Source: Achatina immaculata (Eukaryota > Mollusca > Gastropoda > Stylommatophora > Achatinidae). Taken from it: 64,000 nt of DNA. Positions within the stretch are counted from its first letter, which is position 1. Each line of letters begins with the position of its first letter. The stretch is from the NCBI GenBank assembly GCA_009760885.1, contig CM019719.1:31932084-31996083 (forward strand), written 5' to 3'. The notes beneath the pieces were generated by a model. The model ran no database searches. It was not told the origin of the DNA and saw only the letters and a list, made by a program, of their open reading frames with translations. This document shows, one piece after another, positions 24,111-35,440 of this stretch. The translations under genes and the position numbers were made by a program.

Positions 24111-24599
24111 CTGCTTAGTGGCTTAGAACACTACATTCCCCCGTGGGAACGTGCATGCGAAGAAAAATATAATTTTGTTGTGTACTCTCCTGCTCGCCTC
24201 CAATGTTTGTCCGAACTCCACTTGAAAACTCCATTTATAGTAGATAAGTTGCGAACGCTCTAACGACTTTTGTATTACAATGAATCTTTTACATGGACCT
24301 GATAAAGGATAGTATCATACAACGCATGTAGATGCAAACAAGTAGATATATACCCACATAAACCCATATAAAACGAATGCTAAACATGGACATTTTTCTT
24401 ATCACAGCAAACACGAAATCTTCCTAATCTTCAGTTCTGAAAGCTTAAGCTATAATTCATTTTTCTTCTGAAGGTAATATGTATTCATGTAATAACCATT
24501 TCCAATTCATAAGAAGACTTTCTTGAAAACTTTTTTTTCCTTAAAAAATGGAGCATGGAATTGTTGCGTAGAGTCAATATTGTTTTATATTTGTGAAAC

Positions 24600-24990
24600 T
24601 TGGATAATTAACTTTCAGATGAAAATGAAATTGTAGACATCAAGGACGTGGTTCTGAAGAAAGATGCAAAAAATAACATGTACAGTAGATGAAAAGTCTT
24701 CAAAAAACCTGCAGAACAAGGAAAATTAGTTTGAGTAGTAAAAGAAATAAAGACACAATTTCTTTGAGGCCTTATTTTAAAAAACCACAAATTACCCTGG
24801 TAATCACTCATAAACTCATGGAGAAAAGAACAGGAATACCGAAATGAAAATATTTCAGCGGGCCGACCAAAAGAACAGCATTTAAAATGGTTGGATACAC
24901 AAAGGACTGCATAAGGTGGACTCGCATGATAGCCAAAGTTATTCAACACAGCCAGTGGTGTATGAACGAAAGAATTCAGAAATAAACATC
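24600..24990 (+). mobile_element. Probable LINE 3' relic
   Basis: Fragments such as GGCCGACCAAAAGAACAGCA and a following TGGTTGGATACACAAAGGAC resemble the G-R-P-x-x-R-W basic end of LINE ORF2 proteins. It is next to the MAM exon 11. Low confidence in clade. Confidence 0.4.
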
Positions 24991-25048
24991 AGCAATTTAA
25001 ATATTAGAGATTTACACTTAATGTTAATAATAGGTTAATGTTAGTTAC

Positions 25049-25220
25049 CGTGAAAGGGCGACTATCCGTATAGAGAACAAGAAAAATCTGCCTCCATTGC
25101 TGCCCTTGATCGCCTTCCAGTAACGTAAGAAGATTTTCCTCAGTGGAGTTGTATGTTCCTGATGTATTCATGTACACAGATAGGTTTCCCATGGTCGCTC
25201 CGTACATGTATGTGTACAGT
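25049..25220 (-). CDS. Astacin-MAM protease, exon 11: MAM domain 1, C-terminal core
   Basis: A 172-nt exon, acceptor ATTTCCCAG, donor GTAACT, phase 2 in and 0 out. It encodes LYTYMYGATMGNLSVYM, NTSGTYNSTEENLL with candidate N-glycosylation sites (NTS, NST), and EGDQGQQWRQIFLVLY. The Y-x-M-Y-G and G-D-Q-G-x-x-W motifs are MAM hallmarks. The final strand of the domain (usually ending near D-I-A-x-D-D-I and a Cys) should be in the next exon, which I could not find. Confidence 0.85.
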
Positions 25221-25264
25221 CTGGGAAATGAGGAGAAAAAGAGGTCCCAGTCATGTACATACAA

Positions 25265-25445
25265 GGTTTTAAAACTGTCGTCAGGTCATTGTGATATTTT
25301 TGCTGTTGTTATTCCTGCTACTGCTGTTCCTATTTTGTTGTTATTGATGTTTCTGTATTTGTTGTTGATGGTGCTATCGGTGTTGTTGTTCCTGTTTTTG
25401 CTGTTGTTAATGTTACACTCCTTTTTGTTGCTGTTGCTGTTCATG
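25265..25445 (+). repeat. Degenerate (GTT)n/(GCTGTT)n tract
   Basis: TGTTGTTNTTG-type low complexity, resumed at 26225-26410 after the LINE insertion. The LINE at 25446-26227 appears to have inserted into this tract. Confidence 0.75.
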
Positions 25446-26227
25446 AAATACCAGAGATTAGATATGCTAATGACACAGTGTTACTATCCACAACACAAAA
25501 AGGAATGGAAAAACTAATTATGTCAGTCCGTAAGAACAGCGAAGAGCAGAACCTCTATCTTAATGCAAAGAAAACTAAATTGATGACAACTGACAAAACA
25601 AACAAGGCAGCTGAAATATATATCAATGAATAAAAATTGGAAGAAGTGGAGAGTTTTGAATATCTTGGATCACTGCTAACTAATAATGGAGATACAATGA
25701 GGGAAATTAAAAGGAGGACATCTATCGCTCTTCAGAAAGTAAAACAAATAAAGAATCTGTGGAGAGGAGCAGACAGAACCACATAAATAAGATTTTTAAG
25801 GGCATGCATCTTTCCCATCGCAACATATGCCTGTGAGACCTGGTCACTTAACAAAACAGCTGAGAAACACATAAATGCTACAGAAGAGTTCTCCAAATAT
25901 CTTGGACACATAAAAGAACAAATATATCTATACTACAAGAACTTAATATTGAAGAAGGCTGGCTAGTAAAGAGGATTAAAGAGAGAAAACTTAAATATTT
26001 TGGATACATTAAACGTCATGATAATTTAGAGAAGACCATATTGGAGGGATACATAATGGGAAAAAGAAAAAGAGGAAGACCAAAACGAAGATGGCTGCAA
26101 GAAATCGATGACGATCTGCAAATGGACGCAGCAGCAGCAGGCCATCTTGCTAACAATCGAGAGGCTTACAGGAGTGCTGTTTGGGAGGCAAAGTTCCGCA
26201 AGGGACATGCAAATGAATGAATGAATG
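25446..26227 (+). mobile_element. LINE family B copy
   Basis: Begins inside the RT palm with EIRYANDTVLL (YADD changed to YAND), then SVRKNSEEQNLYLNAKKTKLM, FEYLGSLLTNNGDTMREIKRR, the Y-A-C-E-T-W block, LKYFGYIKRHDN and GRPKRRWLQEIDDDL. Stops at the start of the EKLEEVES region (TAA for E) and at ACATAAATAAG, plus a deletion around 25880, make it dead. Tail GCAAATGAATGAATGAATG. Confidence 0.88.
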
Positions 26228-26404
26228 TTGTTCATGTTCATGTTGTTACTGATATTCTTGTTTGAGTTCTTGTTGTTATTGCTGTTGTTTATTCCCTGCT
26301 TCTGTTGCTGTTGATATTGCTATTACTGATGTTTGTTGTTATCTATTTCTCTCTTGTTATTGCTACTGCTGTTGTTGATGCTGGTGTTATTATTGCCAGT
26401 ACTC

Positions 26405-26960
26405 TTGCTACTTTTGTTGCCTCTACAGCAGGGTGCACCCAGCCTCTAAAAATGTGTACCAGAGAAATCTGTGAAGGTAAAGCGGCCAGGTGTGATACTG
26501 ACCACATCACACTTTCATGTGCCGAAGGTCATGGAAAATACGGGCCTAACATCGTATTCCCCAATATGACTCAGTGGCATGGAAACGGGAATTTTACATT
26601 TTTACTACTGTCTCTGTTGTTGATGTTAGTGGTACAGGATATCTCTGCTGTAAAACTGAACTAGTTATCTGGAGCCCACGCCGTGAAGTTTTTGAAACAC
26701 AAGATGCGGACCTGGATGAGGAATTGGTTGGAAGGATTGTGCTGATTAGTCAGCCAACTTGAGACGCAGTCACGGGAAAACTCAAGGGAACACACTGATC
26801 CCTACATCGACAGGTAGGTCTAAAAAACCCACAGCATCCGGTTTGTGGAGAAATTATTCCGGAAAGGTTGCATAGGATCTTGACTAACTGTTGGTTGCTG
26901 ATCGTGACAATAGTCCCCTGGCTCTGGTACAGAGAACCTCTATTGTGACAAATCGCTAGT
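26405..26960 (+). other. Unassigned segment with cysteine-containing reading frame
   Basis: A plus-strand frame at 26425-26575 reads CTREICEGKAARCDTDH and ITLSCAEGHGKYGPN. The C...C...L-S-C-x-x-G spacing is faintly reminiscent of an extracellular lectin-type domain, but no flanking splice sites or full pattern could be confirmed. The frame at 26305-26664 begins in repeat sequence. Function unknown; could be repeat-derived. Confidence 0.25.
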
Positions 26961-27210
26961 GAAATCTTTCTCTATACCCTTTTTTTTTTACAATTTTACA
27001 CGTTCATTTCTCATATTATCTTTCTATATTTTACTCTTTCTAAATACTTAAAAATCCATAGTTTTGTTTCCCGGTGTTACTTTTAGTTTTTCATTTGGAT
27101 TCTGTCCCAGTATCAAGAAGTTACGTTCTGAGTTTAATATCGTTTCGTGGTTACTAAGATGTACAAGAAACGAAGCACTTTGTGTATGAGTGTCACCTTT
27201 TCTAGATTCA

Positions 27211-27570
27211 TTCATTCATTCATTTGCATGTCCCATGAGGAACTTTGCCTCCCTAACAGCAGTCATGTAGGCCTCTCGGTTGTGAGCAAGATGGCCTGCT
27301 GCTGATGCATCCATTTGCAGAACATCAACGATATCTTGCGGCCGTCTTCGCCTTGGTCTTCCTCTCTTTCTTTTTCCCATTATGTACCCTTCCAAAACGG
27401 TCTTCTCTAGATTATCATGGCGTTTAATGTGTCCAAAATATTTAAGTTTTCTGTGTTTAATCCTCTTTACTAGCCAGCCTTCTTCAATATTAAGTTCTTG
27501 TAGTATCGATATATTTGTTCTTTTTCTGTGTCCATGATATTTGAAGAACTCTTCTGTAGCATTTACATTC
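27211..27570 (-). mobile_element. LINE family B piece (minus), part of mosaic
   Basis: On the minus strand: MNVNATEEFFKYHGHRKRTN, LNIEEGWLVKRIKHRKLKYFGH, GRPRRRRPQDIVDVL, then the ATGAATGAATGAATCTAG-type tail. It stops abruptly at 27570, where the same LINE resumes on the opposite strand. Confidence 0.85.
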
Positions 27571-27574
27571 AAAG

Positions 27575-28125
27575 ATACAATGAGGGAATTTAAAAGCAGG
27601 ACATCTATCGCTCTTCAGAAAGTAAAACAAATAAAGAATCTGTGGAGAGGAGTAGACAGAACTACAAAAATAAGATTTTTAAGGGCATGCGTCTTTCCCA
27701 TCACAACATATGCATGTGAGACCTAGACATTTAACAAAACAGCTGAGAAACACATAAATGCCTTTGAATGTAAATGCTACAGAAGAGTTCTTCAAATATC
27801 TTGGACACAAAAAAGAACAAATATATATATACTACAAGAACTTAATATTGAAGAAGGCTGGCTAGTAAAGAGGATTAAAGAGAGAAAACTGAAATATTTT
27901 GGACATATTAAACGTCATGATAATTTAGAGAAGACCATATTGGAAGGATACATAATGGGAAAAAGAAAGAGAGGAAGACCAAAACGAAGATGGCTGCAAG
28001 ACATCGTTGACGATCTGCAAATCTGCAGCAGCGGCAGGCCATCTTGCTCACAACCGAGTGGCCTACAGGAGTGCTGTTTGGGAAGCAAAGTTCCGCAAGT
28101 GACATGCAAATAAATGAATGAGTGA
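27575..28125 (+). mobile_element. LINE family B piece (plus), part of mosaic
   Basis: Starts at ATACAATGAGGGAATTTAAA and runs to the tail GCAAATAAATGAATGAGT. Encodes TSIALQKVKQIKNLWRGVDRTTKIRFLRA, then stops and frame changes. It is a 5'-truncated copy in opposite orientation to both its flanks. Confidence 0.85.
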
Positions 28126-28680
28126 TCCAAGATATTCAAAACTCTCCACTTCTTCCAATTTTTCTTCATTGATATATATTTCAGCTGCCTTGTTTGTTTT
28201 GTCAGTTGTCATCAATTTAGTTTTCTTCGCATTAAGATAGAGGTTTTGCTCTTCGCTTTTTTACGGACTGACATAATTAGTTTTTCTATTCATTTTTGTG
28301 TTTTGGACAGTAATACTGTGTCATCAGCATATCTAATCTCTGGTATTTCATAATCTCCAATTGTTATTGTATCATAACATTCTTTGTCTATATCTTCTCT
28401 AACATTCCTCATTATATTTTCAGTATAAAAGTTAAAAAAGTAAGACGTCAGCATGCACCCCTGACGGACCCCTTGTCTTACGCCAAACCAAGTTGTTTCT
28501 CCATAGCATGCACCCCTGACGGACCCCTTGTCTTACGCCAAACCAAGTTGTTTCTCCATTTATTCTTACTGCTGCCTGTTGGTCTAGATACAGCAGTGAT
28601 GTTCATTGTATCAAATGTGGTGGAAATCCCTTTTTTTTCATTATTTCCCAAAGTTTCTGGTGTTGTTCTTTTCTAGAATA
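28117..28680 (-). mobile_element. LINE family B piece (minus), 5'-ward part with 55-bp tandem duplication
   Basis: Continues the minus-strand LINE from GATCCAAGATATTCAAAACT upward through the YADD region (GTCATCAGCATATCTAATCT on plus). At 28451-28505 and 28506-28559 a 55-bp block is duplicated exactly or nearly so (starts GCATGCACCCCTGACGGACC). Confidence 0.85.
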
Positions 28681-29070
28681 CGGCATAAATACTCTACTTA
28701 ATTAATAGTGCAGGACCACAAACGAAGAGCTGTCACTTGCGAACTGTTGCAGCGATCCGGTTCTCTCAAATGTTCTGTCTATTAAAACATTAATTTATGT
28801 TTTATAAGCGAAGCAAGCATTCTTATTTACTTTGCCAGTGGTTACCAAGCGTTCCAGAGGAATCTTAGAAGGTATTCTCGTGATGTTTCTTATTTTTTTA
28901 TGTAAAAAAAAGTTTTTAAACTTCTTACTGTCAACATTTTAAAGGGCTATTCTGACGCATGAAAACCACAGATGCCACGTAAGTGGGGGGGGGGGGGGGG
29001 CTTTTTATATTATTTTTCGTGTTAAGAAGTATTATAGTGGTAATTTTTGTCTAAATAGATGGTTTTGAAG

Positions 29071-30055
29071 TACGAGGAGTGATTGATAAGTTCTCGGCAT
29101 AAGATACAACTGATTATTTGTGGACAACTTTTTTTTGGGTTAATTCTCAACATAGTCTCCTTGCAAGTTTATGCGCTTAGTCCAGCGATAATGGAGCATA
29201 AGGATCCCTTCTTTGTAGAAGTCAGCATCTTGTGCCAGTAGAAAGTGGACTACAGCATGAATGACGTCATCATCTGAAACAAATTTGCGACCACTGAGCT
29301 CCTTTCTGAGTTTGGTAAACAGGTAATAGTCCGAAGGGGGCAAATCTGGGGAATAAGGAGGATGTTCAAGAAGCTGGAAACCCCATTCATGAATGGCAGC
29401 CATTGCCACTGCCGACTTGTGAACTGGAGCATTGTCGTGATGAAAGATGACTCCTCTCGTCAATTTCCTTCGACGCTTTTCCTTCAGTTTGACCCGCAGT
29501 TGCTTCACAAGATTAGCATAATAGGCCCCGGTGACCTTTCTCATTTGAAGATCATTATGAATAATGGCATGGACACGTTCCTAGGGGATGCCCAACTCAG
29601 TAGAAATGTACCGCTCAGTTAGTCGTCGATCCTTCATTATCATGTCATGGATTCTGCCGGTGGTTTCATCGGTGGTTACCGTTCTTGGTTTTCCTGGACA
29701 GGGATCATCTTCCAGACTCTCCCATCCATGTTTGAATTGAGCTTCCCATTTCTTCACTGTACTGTAAGAAAGGGCACACCCCTAGAGTCTCTACCATATC
29801 CTCATGGATCTCCTTCGATGATAAGCCCTTGAAGCAGAGGTAGCGAATGATTGCTCGATGAGAAATTTTATCAATTTGATCCATTTCTGCCACCCCTTAC
29901 TACTTCAGTAGCCTGTAAAAAAAAATTGATTGCAGTTAATTCTTGAAACTTTGTGTTTAATCTTACATTAACCTGATCTACAAATGCACCTAATATCAAC
30001 TGTGCGTTTGAAGTATTTGTACCTGAGGCCGAGAACTTATCAATCACCCCTCGTA
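29071..30055 (-). mobile_element. Mariner element with matching TIRs, broken transposase
   Basis: Left end TACGAGGAGTGATTGATAAG and inverted right end TACGAGGGGTGATTGATAAG, continuing to TTCTCGGC: ~28-bp TIRs with one mismatch, beginning with the TA target. The minus strand encodes MDQIDKISHRAIIRYLCFKG (HTH, 29705-29893) and, in another frame (29140-29544), TRGVIFHHDNAPVHKS and PPYSPDLPPSDYYLF, the second and third catalytic Asp motifs. Frameshifts between them disable it. Length ~985 bp is close to a complete mariner. Confidence 0.92.
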
Positions 30056-30787
30056 GATCGCTGTTAAGTGTTGTACATTTTGTACATAATTTTGCTCAAC
30101 ACATCCTTCCACGTGTGTATGTGTGTGCGTGCGTGAGTGCGCGCGCGCGTGTGTGTGTGATTCTATGAATGATGAATGTGTAGAGTTATACATGCTCCAG
30201 TTATATGGATTAAAAAAAAACAAAGAAAGATGCCCGCCAATGGCTGGACCTTGTATTCGGCGTTGAGCTTACCTTACCTTCTGGAAGGGTTGTATAGCAG
30301 AGTTCTGGTAAATAGAGGTAAGGATTTAAGCGGGGTTTTTTGTGGTGGAACTTACAGGTGGTTCCTCTGTGAGGACTTTGACTTTAATCTTCTTTTATTG
30401 AAAGGGGGGGGGGAGAGAAAAAGTTTTTAAAAAAAGGGTGGGGGGGGAGGATTGAAGGAAAAAAAACATGATAGTTGCTGACATTATCTAGAACATTTTT
30501 TCACCATCATCATGTAGAAGAAAAAAAAAGAATAAAAGTATTCGGCAGCATTATATTCAGGGGCAAGTCAGGTCATTTTACTTGGTTAAATACGGTACTT
30601 CTGGTCAAATTGTGCCATACTCAGTATTTGTGCCAAATGTTAACGGTGTTTACTTCAGTAATGTGCGTGGAGGAAAACAGTTTTTAGCTGTATGCACATT
30701 AAAACAAGTTTGGTATATCTGAACAATCATGTTTCTATATATAATAGTTTTATGTCCGCTAGGACGTTGCAAATAATATGTCCTTAC

Positions 30788-30887
30788 ACAAGACATGCTC
30801 TGGACAAGTCGACTTCAAATCGAGGGGAGACAAGTCGTGCTTTCTGCTTAGGACTCCTATTACTGGCCTCAACATAAGCGTAACCAC
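30788..30887 (-). CDS. Astacin-MAM protease, exon 10: MAM domain 1, middle part
   Basis: A 100-nt exon lacking any long ORF, found by searching for the missing MAM segment. Acceptor TTTTCTGCAG, donor GTAAGG, phase 1 in and 2 out. It encodes GYAYVEASNRSPKQKARLVSP, then FEVDLSRACL. This matches the MAM pattern G-x-Y-x-x-x-E-A-S with A-x-L-x-S-P and a Cys before the aromatic strand. Joined to exon 11 the text runs RACLVLYTYMYG, the expected C-L-x-F-x-Y-x-M-Y-G. Confidence 0.85.
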
Positions 30888-31632
30888 CTGCAGAAAAGAG
30901 TGTAGTTTTCAATACTTGGAAACATAAATAAATAAACTATGTATACTTGTATGAACTTTGTACAAATATCCTCTGATATAAATATACAAACACGACTGCT
31001 GCTTCTATTTTTAAAAAATGTTCATTTTTTAAGATATATTACAACAGCAAAAAAAAAAAAAAAAATGGACAAGGAAATCGCCATTGCGAATTTCAGGGGA
31101 GATAAATACGATAAATGTAGATATGGTAGGGACAAATAGCCCAGATAAAAACACCAGTGTTCAAAGAAGGCGTTTAGGACCTCACACAAGTCGTCTAAGA
31201 TCAGGCCTTAGCAAAATACTTGGATATTTTATACAGAAGAAAGGTCTCCTTCACATGGGATTAGGGCAACAGAAAGTAACGAGACTAACACAAATGTAAC
31301 CAGGGTTTCTGGTACAGGCAGATTTAAGCCACAAAGTTAGGTCAGAACTGATGGATGAGACCTGAAAGTTATAGAGCTGCGCCTGGCAGCGGAAAAGAAA
31401 AAAAAAAGAATAAATTGTACCAAGATGTCAAGGTCAAGAACAATTAAGACCTGCAATAATAATATTATTAGTGGTGGTGGTGGTGGTGATGATGATGATG
31501 ATGATGATGATGATGAGGAGAAAGGATTGTTGGAGGATTCTAAAATCAGAAAGAGTGTTTTAAAATAACCAGGTTACTAAATATTAAGTTAACCCGAGCT
31601 TCGGTAACAACTCCAGCCAACTCTTACTCAAC

Positions 31633-31717
31633 TGGATGGATGGATGGACAGATGGATGGATGGATGGATGGATGGATGGATGGATGGATGGATGGATGGA
31701 TGGATGGATGGATGGAT
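31633..31717 (+). repeat. (GGAT)n microsatellite
   Basis: About 20 units with one interruption (ACAGAT). It lies ~60 bp beyond the exon 9 donor. Confidence 0.95.
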
Positions 31718-31779
31718 CAAAGCTATGATCAGGAAAATTAAGATATTGCTAAAACAGAATCCATTCGCACGCCACCTAC

Positions 31780-31950
31780 CGTACACAGTGCTCAACGTGT
31801 GATCCCAGTTGGGCCCTGTTTGGTCAGAAGGGGTAGGCCCCGTCTCCGGGTCCCAGTTCAACTCTTCATCAGTAGCTTGCGTCCATCCACACATCAGAGA
31901 CGAGTAATCATCAAAGTTGCAGTAGTGTAGTGGTGGCCCCTCGCTAGATG
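31780..31950 (-). CDS. Astacin-MAM protease, exon 9: MAM domain 1, N-terminal part
   Basis: A 171-nt exon, acceptor ATCGTCAG, donor GTAGGT, phase 1 in and out. After an ASSEGPPLH linker it reads [16 protein letters not shown], then [17 protein letters not shown] and [10 protein letters not shown]. This is the start of a MAM domain: C-x-F-(D/E), C-G-W-x-Q, the W-D core and T-G-P-x-x-D-H-T. MAM modules mediate adhesion or oligomerisation in meprins and receptor phosphatases. A (GGAT)n microsatellite lies about 60 bp past the donor. Confidence 0.88.
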
Positions 31951-32189
31951 CTGACGATTATTGCAGTAAATAGTTTATTATTTAAAAAGACACACAACAA
32001 AATCTAGTACAGCACAACAGAACTTCCAATCAATCGACTCATTGTAATAGTGGAATATGAGTGTCATTTTTTACAGTTGTAGGGAAAGTTGCGAGTAAGT
32101 AATTTGTTGAAACAAGATGACAAAGAAGAAAGGGACATTGAAGAACGACGAAGTCCCCATGCAATGACAATTTCTGACACTGCAAAGAA

Positions 32190-32345
32190 TACCTCTTTCT
32201 CTCCTCTCTCTCTCTCTCTATTTCTGCCTATCTCTCTCTCACTCTCTCTGTTTCTCTGTCCTCTGTGTCTCTCTCTGTCCCTCTGATTTTCTCTCTGTGT
32301 CTATCTCTCCCTGTGTCTCTCTGTCCCTCTGAGTCTCTCTCACTC
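32190..32345 (+). repeat. CT-rich tract, (TCTC)n/(CTGT)n
   Basis: Low-complexity pyrimidine run; the sequence before it (GACAAAGAAGAAAGGGACAT) might be a diverged member of the CT-tailed repeat at 54.5-58.9 kb. Confidence 0.6.
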
Positions 32346-32626
32346 ACTTGTCACTTCAGTCCCCAAGACATACGGGGCTGCTGGAGGCAAGAGATTTCCA
32401 TTTTTGTCGGTCCTTCACTATCTTCTTGGCTATCTCCCATGTCAGTCATTTGTTTGCCAGGATTGTATCTCCCGTACGTCCCCATGTCTCTTTGGGTCGT
32501 TTTATCCTTTAGAGTCAAACATCAAAGCTGTCTGTGGAAAGGAGTATTCTGTCACTTTCATAAGGTGGCCAATCCATTGCCATCTTCTCCTTTCAAACAT
32601 TGTTGGCAGTGGCGCCATGTCTATCT

Positions 32627-32714
32627 CTCTTAACAAGAGGTCATTACATGTGGTATTTGACCAGAACAATCTCTTAACAAGAGGTCATTACATGTGGTAT
32701 TTGACCAGAACAAT
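32627..32714 (+). repeat. Exact 44-bp tandem duplication
   Basis: CTCTTAACAAGAGGTCATTA... occurs twice head to tail with period 44, apparently identical, so recent. Confidence 0.9.
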
Positions 32715-33228
32715 CTTTTTTTGCTATTGAGAATTATAATTTAAATACAGCTCTTTTCTAACAAAAGAAAATACTTAAGAATCATTGGTATAAAGCACAA
32801 ACATGAATGTACAAATGTCTTATATTTAATAAGATTCGATGTAAGATTCTGTTGCACGATCCATTTTATAAACAAATGCTGTAAGTTAAATAACAAGACA
32901 GAGATTGTTCTTTCTTACTTTCGTTATGAAATATAAGTATAATGATGATCAGATAAATTCAATCTGCAGAAAGACAGTCTGCAAGGTTTCCAGCGCAAAC
33001 TATTCCAGAGTTATAAAAGCTGCGGTTCTTGATTCAAAGTACAATAATATGAGTTGTCATCAAGAGCAGCCAAAATATTATTATTCTGCCTCCACAGAGA
33101 GCTCTTGGTAACAGTCTGATGGCCTTGCTCTATAGTCAGCTCGGCATTAGCTGCAAAAGAGGGCCTGGTTTAAGAGTTCTAGATATCAACAACACATTAA
33201 TATTTCCTTGATCAGAAATGTTACTTAC

Positions 33229-33405
33229 CAAGGCAAGCCGGAATTTCTCCTGACCATTCTCCCATATCTCTACACACTCTCTCCGGCGCTCCTATCAAGG
33301 TATAGCCGGTGTTGCAGAAGTACTGAATCTTGGATCCAACTGAGAAGTCCTCGCCTATCACTTGACCACTGGTCAACGCCTCTGGCTCGGTACAGTTTTT
33401 TATAT
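33229..33405 (-). CDS. Astacin-MAM protease, exon 8: Sushi/CCP domain
   Basis: A 177-nt exon, phase 1 in and out, acceptor ACTCCAG, donor GTAAGT. It encodes one complete Sushi (CCP/SCR) module of about 58 residues: C in IKNCTEP, C in YFCNTGYTLIGA, C in RVCRDMGEW and C in PACLG. The GEWSGEIPAC end is typical. Sushi modules mediate protein-protein contacts. Placement between the protease and MAM is inferred from order, strand and phase. A symmetric 1-1 phase exon is the classic shape of a shuffled extracellular domain. Confidence 0.88.
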
Positions 33406-33539
33406 CTGGAGTTATGTGAGAAAATAAATCTTTTATACGCTCTTCAGTAGGAACGTTCGGTCTGTTGATGTTAAAGGTGACCTTACAACCTCAGGCAGTT
33501 GTTACTGAAGTTCATATCTTTTTTATTGCTTACCTACAC

Positions 33540-33896
<357 letters not shown>

Positions 33897-34005
33897 TTTC
33901 ATAAGAAGAAAAAAAACTAGACTCATCGGACATCTAAATGTTTTTATAGGTTGATTCTGCCATGTATAGTTCGAAAGTTATAAATATTTAAACTTGTACA
34001 CTAAT

Positions 34006-35310
34006 TTTATAGACAACTAGATGAGTACCCGGCGTTGCTCTGGAATTTATTAATTATTAATACTGCGAAGTGGATTTGAGATCTCCATGTTTCTCCCACA
34101 GACAACCTTATGTTGCTTGCTCAAGAGTGGGTTCACCCAAGAAATTACTTATTTTTGCTTCCGGAGGTGAAACTAAAAATGGTGTATATAAATCACGTTT
34201 TGAGTTAACGTTATAGTGAATTTATAAAAGCCCCCATCAAAAGCCTCTATAATGTGTAGACTGCCCCTGTGACTTGTTGATCGTGATCGAGAACGCAAGT
34301 CTCACTGGAAATTGCAATCTCTTAAAGTTAAAAGGGAGATCTGTCGGAATGAGTGGTATCCGTGGGATAAAAAACTGTTTCACCCTCTCCTTGTCCTGTT
34401 AAGATAGTCGCTTCAACTGCATTGCCCAGCATCCACTTTACACACAGCCTTGTGCCATTGCAAAGTTTTGGCGGATCGAGGTTCCATAGTAAAATAATTG
34501 GAGATTCCATCCTAATTTTCACCTCCTCTCCACCCCCCCCCCCCCCATGCCGATGGGTGCTAAACTTGGATGTAAACGGCACCGGGAGTGTCGCTACTCA
34601 TCTCAGCGATCCCGAAACCTATTCAGTCGACACTACTATGAGTCGTTTTCGATTATTTTTACATGTCACTTCATCCCACCCCACCCCTCTCTCACCCCCA
34701 TGCCGATGGGGGCTGAACATGGACATAAACGGCAGCGGGAGTGTCACCGTTCATCTCAGCGACCCCGAAAACTATAGGAGTCGACACTAATATTGGTCGT
34801 TATCGATTATTTTTATATGTCACCCCTTCCCTCCCCACCCCTATGGGTGCTAGGAGTGTCGTACCCCTACAGTAGTTTTTTTCCAATTGTAAGTCATATG
34901 TGTACCAGGTATGGTTGAAATTGTTCCAGGCGTTCCAGAGGTATGCTGGAAGATACACAAGTTGAAGAGTAAACAAATATAATTAAGACGAAAAGAGACC
35001 ATCAATATTATTTGGACTTGCCATGGGAGGCTAAAAATGCTGCTCTTAGACCAGTACCTATTTCACGATTTTCTCCCTTAGATATTCTTCCTTGAATTTA
35101 GTGGATAGTATGTCACCACCTTAACACCCAAACCCTTAGGGGTTCTAGGGTGTCTTACCCCACATTATTTTTTTCCAGATTGTAAGTCGTATGTGTACCA
35201 AGTTTGGTTGAAATTGCTCCAGGCGTTCCAGAGTTATGTTAGAACATACATACATACATACATACATACATACATACATACATACATACATACACATCCA
35301 TTTATATATA
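34006..35310 (+). mobile_element. Unclassified dispersed element with internal duplications and (CATA)n tail
   Basis: Starts with ACTAGATGAGTACCCGGCGT, a motif common in invertebrate non-LTR debris. Contains a duplicated block (CCATGCCGATGGGTGCTAAA ... CAGCGAtCCCGAAA ... CGACACTA) at 34545-34640 and 34698-34790, and a second duplicated block (AAGTCATATGTGTACCAGGT ... GGCGTTCCAGAGGTATG) at 34890-34960 and 35183-35245. It ends in (CATA)n at 35248-35293. No RT seen. Confidence 0.6.
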
Positions 35311-35440
35311 TATATATATTTGTGGATCCGCAATAATGCTTGTAAGATGTATTTTAATTAAGTCTAAATAAGTGATATCTTTACTTATTATGATAACCGT
35401 ATGAAATGAGAAAAAAATATACAACAGAAATCTGCCTTAC

